Shown: in pieces, positions 1 to 12,600 of the stretch | Position numbering within the stretch: the stretch's first letter is position 1 | Layout: every line of letters begins with the position of its first letter | Source of the DNA: Anisus vortex | Taxonomy: Eukaryota > Mollusca > Gastropoda > Planorbidae | Reading direction: 5' to 3' | Length of the DNA stretch: 64,000 bases | Assembly: GCA_949126835.1 (NCBI GenBank) | Contig: OX421501.1 | Location: forward strand, 2,138,117-2,202,116 | Notes under the pieces: model-generated | Database searches by the model: none | Seen by the model: only the letters and a program-made list of their open reading frames with translations | What the model was told of the DNA's origin: nothing | Translations under genes and position numbers: made by a program

Positions 1-24
1 CATTACGGCCCCCTTAACCTACAG

Positions 25-254
25 CAGGGGTCGGCAACCTATGGCACGCCTGCCAGACATGGCCCGTAGAGCGATTTCCAATGGCATGAGAGCGATTTCC
101 AATGGCATGCGGAAGAGCCCTAAAATAAAGGCAATTCAAGTCTCTTCTACAAGAAATTGAGTTCTAGAGCAGGATAGCTTTTTAGCAGTTTGCACGCTGA
201 GTGAATTAGAAATCCTTCTTTGGCACTCTATTATGAAAAGGTTGCCGACCCCTG
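25..254. mobile_element. hAT-type MITE with 8-bp target duplication
   Basis: Inverted ends caggggtcggcaacct and aggttgccgacccctg, flanked on both sides by acctacag (17-24 and 255-262). Eight-base duplications are typical of hAT. No coding capacity. Confidence 0.9.
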
Positions 255-484
255 ACCTACAGTAGCCAAGACACTCTACAGCTCAGAACAGCTAAATAAG
301 ACCTACAGTAGCCAAGACACTCTACAGCTCAGAACAGCTAAATAAGACCTACAGTAGCCAAGACACTCTACAGCTCAGAACAGCTAAATAAGACCTACAG
401 TAGCCAAGACACTCTACAGCTCAGAACAGCTAAATAAGACCTACAGTAGCCAAGACACTCTACAGCTCTGAACAGCTAAATAAG
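255..484. repeat. 46-bp tandem repeat, 5 copies
   Basis: Near-identical units start at 255, 301, 347, 393 and 439. The target site of the neighbouring hAT element matches the unit start. Confidence 0.92.
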
Positions 485-575
485 ACACAAGTAATTATGA
501 AAATAAAAAAAATGAACAAAATAAACTGTGTAGGTGATTAAGGGATTTTTTATGTTGTTTTTATTTCTTGTGCAG

Positions 576-673
576 ATCACCCCATCAGCCGTCGCTGTAC
601 CTGGAGCCCATGACCTATGACCACCTGCAGGCCACAGAGAGCCTCAAGACGATCATACCAGGCACCTGGGAGG
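576..673 (+). CDS. SUCO: SUCO exon a (first visible)
   Basis: Acceptor ttgtgcag before 576 and donor gtatgt after 673. Encodes SPHQPSLYLEPMTYDH and ends phase 1 after GTWE. It joins in frame to the next exon; upstream exons are outside the window. Confidence 0.8.
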
Positions 674-3600
674 GTATGTCCAGATACTCTGCAGGTATCG
701 GAGGAAGGTAGGCTTAAGGAGATGTCAATTAGCCTAAGATAATCTACCTGGTACATTTACTCGACGTCGACCCTCAATTTTACTATATAGATCTATACCT
801 ACTGGCTAGTTGTATACAAAATGGCCTCACTTTCTGAAAACTTAATGTAAACTACTGGTACAGATGATCCCAACAGAGGCTGAACTAGTTACTTGCAACA
901 GTAAAGAATAAGGAAAAAGTAAAGTACCCTTCGTTCACCAGTTTCTGTGGCCATGACATACTAGGTGATTGTGTGTCCAGCACAATGCTCAGTCGCCTTT
1001 ACCTTACCCCAACTAAGGCCAGGTACTCACCAGAGCTGGGTAGACTCGGGGACACCTTCCCGACCCCGGGGAAAAAATCCTAGTCTTCACAAGGATTCGA
1101 ACTCCCTGACCACCAATTCGGTAGTCTAATGCGCTGCCCCTCAACCACCATGGCCTCTATTCCCTGCGTACATTAACTTATTAGTAACGGAAAACTAAGT
1201 ATGAATATTGTAAAGAATACATTAGAAATAATTGATGACTGCAGCAAGATATAATATACCATTGCATACTAAAGCAAGCCCATTTGTCTCTATAGAGAGT
1301 TGTGATTGTATTGCCTGAGACAGCACATGTATAGGAAAAGTATATAAACTGATGTGAATTGCACTCAAGTGATGTAAGAGTCGATTGACATTTATCCCAT
1401 TCAGGACATGACCTTAAATGTGGACTTGTCGATTTCCACTGTGATAACATGGATTTTCTGCTGAGATACATTTTTGGTGTGTGATGTGTGTGTCCGCCAC
1501 TGTGTCCCCGCCACTGTGTCCAGCTAGATATAATAAAAGCTAGCTGGTGATTTCCTCGATGACTGTAAAGCCATTAATGTATACTCATCTATAAAGTGTA
1601 TAAGGAAATGGACATTGATGAGAGAAGGGCAAAGAGCAAAGTAGTTATAATGCATACGGTTTTAAACTGGGTAACATAGAAATAAAACACTATAACACAT
1701 CTGTTACAATGCTCAGATAAACATAAGGACAAAACACTTTACTCATCACATATGTGTGAACAAATGCATATAAGTACTCTTTCTTCCTGATTGGCCCCGG
1801 GGCACTTGAACAAACCAGGAAAACCCAATAACTTCATCACACAATTATTTCCCTTACGTCAAGATGTATAAGGGGCACTGCTCCTTCATACCTTCAAGAA
1901 CTTGTATCAAAGCATGAGCCATCAAGGGCACTGCTCCTTCATACCTTCAAGAACTTGTATCAAAGCATGAGCCATCAAGGGAACTGCTCCTTTACACCTT
2001 CAAGAACTTGTATCAAAGCATGAGCCATCAAGGGAACTGCTCCTTTACACCTTCAAGAACTTGTATCAAAGCATGAGCCATCAAGGGCACTGCTCTCTTC
2101 ATCACAGTCATTCCTTAAAATTCCCAGTGTGGCTGGACACAAAAAGAAGTAGACTACCTTGGAGTGAGCTCATTTGAATCTGTGGCACCTATCTGTGCAA
2201 CACCTTGCCTCAGACACTGAGACAATAGAGGCTTTTAAAAAAATTCTTTAAGACCTTTCTCTTTGGCTAGTGACTGTGTGCCTTACATACCAATACAACT
2301 GCCACTACAATTTATTCCAAGGGCGCACTGGGCATGCTAAATTTAATAGCATGGATACAAGCGCTATATAAATAACCATGATTATTATTATCATTTAAAA
2401 CTTTTATCTAATCAAAATGCAAGACAAGTGCAGGTCCCAATAACCTTGTGTATAGAAGGAGTGTCTGTAATATATAAGATAAGATACTTGAATAAACAGT
2501 GATGTCTGACATGTTTGATGCGTTACATCTCCAGTGTTCTAGATGAAGACAGTAAAGCCAGAAGTGGTGATGGAGATTTTCCTACATTTGACAAGTGGTC
2601 AGTGCAATATTTGGCCGAACAAGAGAAACAAAAAACTGAAAAAGGTCAGTGGAACTTGTTATTGTTTCTTTTTCTCATCCATCTTTGAGTCCTTTGAACT
2701 GACTGTACTTGAAACTGATACTTGAAATAAGAAGCTGCAGCCTGGTTTCAAGTTCTGGCAGGTAATTGAGGTCCTTCCTTTTATTTGGGATGAGGCCTAA
2801 TGGGCTATCAGCAACGTAGAGAAAGCAAAAGTATAAAAAGCATCGTTTGGCTGCTGGGTTTAGAGTTGTTATGTGGAGGTAGTACTGGCCACCTGGGGGG
2901 AGGGGGGCACTGAGTCAAATAGTTTACCGCATTAATGGGGTTTGTGTCTTAGGTTTCATCATAATATTTTATGTAATATGGCATTGGGAATAAGGGCTGA
3001 CTATCCGAAGTTGGTCTTGGAACAGAACACAATTTAAGAATGCATTTAAACATTGAACTAGTAAAATTGTTGACATGCAAACATGTTTTCCGAAAGTATG
3101 CAGCTGTTCTCATTGTCAGGACTCTGTAGCGATGGCATTTTGTGTTTTCTGCTAGATAAAACGGTTTGAGTCGCATTAAGAAAAATTTAAAAAAAAATGT
3201 AACCAAGTTGTTGCTTTGTTCATCACAAAAAAAATCTTTTGAATGAGTTGGTCTATGCAATATTTTTAATTGCCTTGTTTTTAATTTACATTCATAAAAA
3301 AGTTTGTTAAAATGTTGAAATTTTTCTAAGTGCAACAAAATTTATCTTCTAAATGATGGAAATTCGGCAGTGGTGAAATTTTTATAAATGAATTGATGTA
3401 TAAATGAATTACAGATTAAATATATTTGCTTTGGTGTTTAATGTGTGTTTTACTAATGAACTTGGCAGATAAGGAGAACACTGGTGTTCAGAGTTTGCCC
3501 GCTGGCCTGGCCGCCAAGAAGCTGCGGCACAATTTCGCTGCGGCCAGCTGCGGGGCCAAAGTGATAGCCGGCAACCCAGAGGCAGAGAACAACAACCACC

Positions 3601-6600
3601 TGCTGAATGGCAACCCTGACGAGTACATGCTCAACCCATGCAAGGCCAAGAAGTGGTGAGGAACTTTTTCTTCATTTCTTTAACGCCGTCTGTCTGGTAG
3701 CTCTAGCAGAGGCGTAACTATGTTAAATGGCGCCTGGGGTCTGGGTTCGATGATGGCGCCAACTTAAAATGTTCGTTTTCATTTATTAGTAAGCTATTGT
3801 GCAAAGATTTTTAAAAAGTGTCAGTTAAGGGACCTATTCAAACTTAAATGGGCCTGTAGCGGTCGCTTGCTCTGCCCCTCCCCTTCTCTGCCCCTCCTCT
3901 TCTCTGCCCCTCCTCTTCTCTGCCCCTCCTCTTCTCTGCCCCTCCCCTTCTCTGCCCCTCCCCTTCTCTGCCCCTCCCCTTCTCTGCCCCTCCCCTTCTC
4001 TGTCCCTCCTCTTCTCTGACCCTCCCCTTCTCTGCCCCTCCCCTTCTCTGCCCCTCCCCTTCTCTTCCCCTCCCCTTCTCTGCCCCTCCCCTTCTCTGCC
4101 ACTCCCCTTCTCTGCCACTCCCCTTCTCTGCCACTCCCCTTCTCTGCCACTCCCCTTCTCTGCCACTCCCCTTCTCTGCCACTCCCCTTCTCTGCCCCTC
4201 CCCTTCTCTGCCCCTCCCCTTCTCTGCCACTCCCCTTCTCTGCCACTCCCCTTCTCTGCCACTCCCCTTCTCTGCCACTCCCCTTCTACGCCACTCCACT
4301 TTTGCTACATCACTGAGTTAGAGTTAAGTGTTGAATGCTGGGACACACATTTTTTCTTTACTGAGATTTGTATAAATGTATTTTTACCTACACAGACCCC
4401 CCACAAATAACCCTTTACAAATATTTTGGTGTGATAGACTAAAGGAGATACCACCAGATTTTGTGGCCATGGCATGCAACGGTCACTTGTATATTTATAG
4501 TCCTCTGAGGGAGTAGCACCATTAGAGCTAGCCACATTGATTTTTATATCCTTATGGTACATGCTTACTGCTGATACCTCTTCAAATAGACGTTACTGAT
4601 ACCTCTTCAAATAGACGTTACTGATACTTCTTCAAATAGACGTTACTGATACCTCTTCAAATAGACGTTACTGATACCTCTTCAAATAGACATTACTGAT
4701 ACCTCTTCAAATAGACGTTACTGATACCTCTTCAAATAGACGTTACTGATACCTCTTCACTTCTATTGCCAATCTCTGGTTCCAGGTTTGTTGTTGAACT
4801 CTGTGAGCCCCTGCAGATTCACCGTGTTGAAATTGGCACTGTGGAGCTGTTTGCCTCCCAGCCCAAATCCTTTCGTGTATTTGCGAGCTCCAGGTGAGTG
4901 ATGTGTAACTGACTTGAGTAGTGTGAGAAATGGTATTATTGGGCAGGTTTGAGAACTATATTTTTTCAGACAGGTATTCATCTTCAACGCGTTTAACAAA
5001 TCACTTTTGTCTCTTCAGAGCCTTAATAAATTCAATCAATTGTTTACTAACAATCATTTTTACTTATCACATCGAACTTAAATGTAGAGTTATAGAATAC
5101 TTAGAAATAGCCAAGTCCAATTTAATATTTGACACAAAATTCTGACTAATCATTCTACACAAGTTTCATGTCCACCACGCTCTGGTTTTAACTCGAACTA
5201 CTTGATTTCACCCTTAGCTAATTAAAAAAGTCTTAACTGATATCCAAAAGTTAAATTTCCTTGCATCAAAAATGTACTCAATAAATGAAACAATTAATTC
5301 TATCATATCATAATAATATATTTTTCTATCAATCTTATGACTTCATGGTCAAAGGGAGTTAACCAATAGATACTTGAGTAGTGTATAAGATTTCATGGTT
5401 ACTTCCCTTCGACCATAATTAAAACAAAATAATCTAAAAATTGCAGTTGGCAGCGCTATATTAAATAAATTATTGTCTATTTCAAACCTTGCAAAAGGTA
5501 CCCGACCAAAGAGTGGACAACTCTGGGTAAATACGAGATGAGCCCCGTGAGAGTCGTCCAGTCGTTTGCCACAACACTGAGTGAGGAGTTTGTCAAGTAT
5601 GTGAAGGTTGAGATGCTGGAGCACCACGGGGATGAGCATTACTGTCCACTGACAGCTTTCAAGTAAGTTAAACACATACACTGTACAGTTTAGGTAGTCA
5701 TTACTTTATATCAAAGTAAGTTAAACACATACACTGTACATTTTAGGTAGTCATTACTTTATATCAAAGTAAGTTAAACACATACACTGTACAGTTTAGG
5801 TAGTCATTACTTTATATCAAAGTAAGTTAAACACATACACTGTACAGTTTAGGTAGTCATTACCTTATATCAAAGTAAGTTAAACACATACACTGTACAG
5901 TTTAGGTAGTCATTACTTTATATCAAAGTAAGTTAAACACATACACTGTACAGTTTAGGTAGTCATTACCTTATATCAAAGTAAGTTAAACACATACACT
6001 GTACAGTTTAGGCAGTCATTACTTTATATCAAAGTAAGTTAAACACATACACTGTACAGTTTAGGTAGTCATTACCTTATATCAAAGTAAGTTAAACACA
6101 TACACTGTACAGTTTAGGCAGTCATTACTTTATATCAAAGTAAGTTAAACACATACACTGTACATTTTAGGTAGTCATTACCTCATATCAAAGTAAGTTA
6201 AACACATACACTGTACAGTTTAGGTAGTCATTACTTTATATCAAAGTAAGTTAAACACATACACTGTACAGTTTAGGCAGTCATTACTTTATATCAAAGT
6301 AAGTTAAACACATACACTGTACAGTTTAGGCAGTCATTACTTTATATCAAAGTAAGTTAAACACATACACTGTACAGTTTAGGTAGTCATTACCTTATAT
6401 CAAAGTAAGTTAAACACATACACTGTACAGTTTAGGTAGTCATTACCTTATATCAAAGTAAGTTAAACACATACACTGTACAGTTTAGGTAGTCATTACT
6501 TTATAACAAAGTAAGTTAAACACATACACTGTACAGTTTAGGTAGTCATTACTTTATAACAAAGTAAGTTAAACACATACACTGTACAGTTTAGGTAGTC

Positions 6601-9600
6601 ATTACTTTATAACAAAGTAAGTTAAACACATACACTGTACAGTCTAGGCAGTCATTACTTTATATCAAAGTAAGTTAAACACATACACTGTACAGTTTAG
6701 GTAGTCATTACCTTATATCAAAGTAAGTTAAACACATACACTGTACATTTTAGGTAGTCATTACTTCATATCAAAGTAAAATAAACACATACACTGTACA
6801 TTTTAGGTAGTCATTACTTCATATCAAAGTAAGTTAAACACATACACTGTACAGTTTAGGTAGTCATTACTTTATATCAAAGTAAGTTAAACACATACAC
6901 TGTACAGTTTAGGTAGTCATTACTTTATATCAAAGTAAGTTAAACACATACACTGTACAGTTTAGGTAGTCATTACTTTATATCAAAGTAAGTTAAACAC
7001 ATACACTGTACAGTTTAGGTAGTCATTACTTTATATCAAAGTAAGTTAAACACATACACTGTACAGTTTAGGTAGTCATTACTTTATATCAAAGTAAGTT
7101 AAACACATACACTGTACAGTTTAGGTAGTCATTACTTTATAACAAAGTAAGTTAAACACATACACTGTACAGTTTAGGTAGTCATTACTTTATATCAAAG
7201 TAAGTTAAACACATACACTGTACAGTTTAGGTAGTCATTACTTTATATCAAAGTAAGTTAAACACATACACTGTACAGTTTAGGTAGTCATTACTTTATA
7301 TCAAAGTAAGTTAAACACATACACTGTACAGTTTAGGTAGTCATTACTTTATAACAAAGTAAGTTAAACACATACACTGTACAGTTTAGGTAGTCATTAC
7401 CTTATATCAAAGTAAGTTAAACACATACACTGTACATTTTAGGTAGTCATTACTTCATATCAAAGTAAGTTAAACACATACACTGTACAGTTTAGGTAGT
7501 CATTACTTTATATCAAAGTAAGTTAAACACATACACTGTACATTTTAGGTAGTCATTACTTTATATCAAAGTAAGTTAAACACATACACTGTACAGTTTA
7601 GGTAGTCATTACTTTATATCAAAGTAAGTTAAACACATACACTGTACAGTTTAGGTAGTCATTACTTTATATCAAAGTAAGTTAAACACATACACTGTAC
7701 AGTTTAGGTAGTCATTACTTTATATCAAAGTAAGTTAAACACATACACTGTACATTTTAGGTAGTCATTACCTCATATCAAAGTAAGTTAAACACATACA
7801 CTGTACATTTTAGGTAGTCATTACCTCATATCAAAGTAAGTTAAACACATACACTGTACAGTTTAGGTAGTCATTACTTTATATCAAAGTAAGTTAAACA
7901 CATACACTGTACAGTTTAGGCAGTCATTACTTTATATCAAAGTAAGTTAAACACATACACTGTACAGTTTAGGCAGTCATTACTTTATATCAAAGTAAGT
8001 TAAACACATACACTGTACAGTTTAGGTAGTCATTACCTTATATCAAAGTAAGTTAAACACATACACTGTACAGTTTAGGTAGTCATTACTTTATATCAAA
8101 GTAAGTTAAACACATACACTGTACAGTTTAGGTAGTCATTACTTTATATCAAAGTAAGTTAAACACATACACTGTACAGTTTAGGTAGTCATTACTTTAT
8201 AACAAAGTAAGTTAAACACATACACTGTACAGTTTAGGTAGTCATTACCTTATATCAAAGTAAGTTAAACACATACACTGTACATTTTAGGTAGTCATTA
8301 CTTTATATCAAAGTAAGTTAAACACATACACTGTACAGTTTAGGCAGTCATTACCTTATATCAAAGTAAGTTAAACACATACACTGTACAGTTTAGGTAG
8401 TCATTACCTTATATCAAAGTAAGTTAAACACATACACTGTACAGTTTAGGTAGTCATTACTTTATATCAAAGTAAGTTAAACACATACACTGTACAGTTT
8501 AGGCAGTCATTACCTTATATCAAAGTAAGTTAAACACATACACTGTACAGTTTAGGTAGTCATTACCTTATATCAAAGTAAGTTAAACACATACACTGTA
8601 CAGTTTAGGTAGTCATTACTTTATATCAAAGTAAGTTAAACACATACACTGTACAGTTTAGGTAGTCATTACTTTATATCAAAGTAAGTTAAACACATAC
8701 ACTGTACAGTTTAGGTAGTCATTACCTTATATCAAAGTAAGTTAAACACATACACTGTACAGTTTAGGCAGTCATTACTTTATATCAAAGTAAGTTAAAC
8801 ACATACACTGTACAGTTTAGGTAGTCATTACTTTATATCAAAGTAAGTTAAACACATACACTGTACAGTTTAGGTAGTCATTACTTTATATCAAAGTAAG
8901 TTAAACACATACACTGTACAGTTTAGGTAGTCATTACCTTATATCAAAGTAAGTTAAACACATACACTGTACAGTTTAGGTAGTCATTACTTTATAACAA
9001 AGTAAGTTAAACACATACACTGTACATTTTAGGTAGTCATTACTTTATATCAAAGTAAGTTAAACACATACACTGTACAGTTTAGGTAGTCATTACTTTA
9101 TAACAAAGTAAGTTAAACACATACACTGTACATTTTAGGTAGTCATTACTTTATATCAAAGTAAGTTAAACACATACACTGTACAGTTTAGGTAGTCATT
9201 ACTTTATATCAAAGTAAGTTAAACACATACACTGTACAGTTTAGGTAGTCATTACTTTATATCAAAGTAAGTTAAACACATACACTGTACAGTTTAGGTA
9301 GTCATTACTTTATAACAAAGTAAGTTAAACACATACACTGTACAGTTTAGGCAGTCATTACCTTATATCAAAGTAAGTTAAACACATACACTGTACAGAT
9401 TAGGTAGTCATTACCTTATATCAAAGTAAGTTAAACACATACACTGTACAGTTTAGGTAGTCATTACTTTATATCAAAGTAAGTTAAACACATACACTGT
9501 ACAGTTTAGGCAGTCATTACCTTATATCAAAGTAAGTTAAACACATACACTGTACAGTTTAGGTAGTCATTACCTTATATCAAAGTAAGTTAAACACATA

Positions 9601-12600
9601 CACTGTACAGTTTAGGTAGTCATTACTTTATATCAAAGTAAGTTAAACACATACACTGTACAGTTTAGGTAGTCATTACTTTATATCAAAGTAAGTTAAA
9701 CACATACACTGTACAGTTTAGGTAGTCATTACCTTATATCAAAGTAAGTTAAACACATACACTGTACAGTTTAGGCAGTCATTACTTTATATCAAAGTAA
9801 GTTAAACACATACACTGTACAGTTTAGGTAGTCATTACTTTATATCAAAGTAAGTTAAACACATACACTGTACAGTTTAGGTAGTCATTACTTTATATCA
9901 AAGTAAGTTAAACACATACACTGTACAGTTTAGGTAGTCATTACCTTATATCAAAGTAAGTTAAACACATACACTGTACAGTTTAGGTAGTCATTACTTT
10001 ATATCAAAGTAAGTTAAACACATACACTGTACAGTTTAGGTAGTCATTACTTTATATCAAAGTAAGTTAAACACATACACTGTACAGTTTAGGTAGTCAT
10101 TACCTTATATCAAAGTAAGTTAAACACATACACTGTACAGTTTAGGTAGTCATTACTTTATATCAAAGTAAGTTAAACACATACACTGTACAGTTTAGGT
10201 AGTCATTACTTTATATCAAAGTAAGTTAAACACATACACTGTACATTTTAGGTAGTCATTACTTTATATCAAAGTAAGTTAAACACATACACTGTACAGT
10301 TTAGGTAGTCATTACCTTATATCAAAGTAAGTTAAACACATACACTGTACAGTTTAGGTAGTCATTACTTTATATCAAAGTAAGTTAAACACATACACTG
10401 TACAGTTTAGGTAGTCATTACTTTATATCAAAGTAAGTTAAACACATACACTGTACATTTTAGGTAGTCATTACTTTATATCAAAGTAAGTTAAACACAT
10501 ACACTGTACAGTTTAGGCAGTCATTACCTAATATCAAAGTAAGTTAAACACATACACTGTACAGTTTAGGTAGTCATTACCTTATATCAAAGTAAGTTAA
10601 ACACATACACTGTACAGTTTAGGTAGTCATTACCTTATATCAAAGTAAGTTAAACACATACACTGTACAGTTTAGGTAGTCATTACCTTATATCAAAGTA
10701 AGTTAAACACATACACTGTACAGTTTAGGCAGTCATTACTTTATATCAAAGTAAGTTAAACACATACACTGTACAGTTTAGGCAGTCATTACCTTATATC
10801 AAAGTAAGTTAAACACATACACTGTACAGTTTAGGCAGTCATTACCTTGTATCAAAGTAAGTTAAACACATACACTGTACAGTTTAGGCAGTCATTACTT
10901 TATATCAAAGTAAGTTAAACACATACACTGTACAGTTTAGGCAGTCATTACCTTATATCAAAGTAAGTTAAACACATACACTGTACAGTTTAGGCAGTCA
11001 TTACCATATATCAAAGTAAGTTAAACACATACACTGTACATTTTAGGTAGTCATTACTTTATATCAAAGTAAGTTAAACACATACACTGTACATTTTAGG
11101 TAGTCATTACTTTATATCAAAGTAAGTTAAACACATACACTGTACAGTTTAGGCAGTCATTACTTTATATCAAAGTAAGTTAAACACATACACTGTACAT
11201 TTTAGGTAGTCATTACCTTATATCAAAGTAAGTTAAACACATACACTGTACATTTTAGGTAGTCATTACCTTATATCAAAGTAAGTTAAACACATACACT
11301 GTACAGTTTAGGTAGTCATTACTTTATATCAAAGTAAGTTAAACACATACACTGTACATTTTAGGTAGTCATTACTTTATATCAAAGTAAGTTAAACACA
11401 TACACTGTACAGTTTAGGCAGTCATTACCTTATATCAAAGTAAGTTAAACACATACACTGTACAGTTTAGGCAGTCATTACCTTATATCAAAGTAAGTTA
11501 AACACATACACTGTACATTTTAGGTAGTCATTACTTTATATCAAAGTAAGTTAAACACATACACTGTACAGTTTAGGTAGTCATTACTTTATATCAAAGT
11601 AAGTTAAACACATACACTGTACAGTTTAGGTAGTCATTACTTTATATCAAAGTAAGTTAAACACATACACTGTACAGTTTAGGTAGTCATTACTTTATAT
11701 CAAAGTAAGCTTCCTCCTCCTAGTTTAATCATGTCATTGCTCTATATACAATCTAAATAGACTGTTTGGTTCCCTCTGTTTAATTATGGTATTACTTTAT
11801 TTACAAAAGAACTCAAGGAGTAGACTGTATCTTTTAAGTAGATCATAGCTGCATTATCTCTATCTATGACATGCAACGCAGGCCAACGGTGAGACATTCA
11901 TAGTAGGTTAATATTATGACATTCAAAGTAGATCAACATTATGGCATTCAAAGTATGTCAATGTTATGACAAAGTGTGTCCATATTATGACATTCAAAGT
12001 AGATCAACATTATGGCATTCAAAGTATGTCAATGTTATGACAAAGTGTGTCCATGTTATGACATTCAAAGTAGATCAACATTATGGCATTCAAAGTATGT
12101 CAATGTTATGACAAAGTGTGTCCACGTTATGACATTCAAAGTAGATCAACATTATGACATTCAAAGTAGATCAACATTATGGCATTCAAAGTATGTCAAT
12201 GTTATGACAAAGTGTGTCCATGGTATGACATTCAAAGTAGATCAACATTGTGGCATTCAAAGTATGTCAATGTTATGACAAAGTGTGTCCATGTTATGAC
12301 ATTCAAAGTAGGTCATGTTTGTCTGGATTTAAGAGGGTCTTTCTCTAGATATCATTACAAAAAAATTACTTGACAGAATAGTTGATGTTTTTCTTTTAAA
12401 CACAAATAAGAAACTTCTTTTGTGAAACATAAAAATACAATTTTATTTGATGCCCTTGTTATAGAAATATGCATGCAATATTTATAACAGACCAGAAAAG
12501 GTTGTTAGCTTATATTTAAATTAATCACTGCTTTAATCCCATGTTCCCTAGCAGTTCAAATTCGTTATTGACTCAATTATACTTAAAAAGTCATTATCAT

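Noticed and set aside
3821..4299. Three minus-strand ORFs of 141-151 residues rich in EGRGREGEGQ
   Set aside because: Artefacts of the 16-bp polypurine array inside a SUCO intron.
12012..12373. ORFs with repeated MAFKVCQCYDKVC
   Set aside because: They lie wholly in a degenerate 71-bp intronic repeat.
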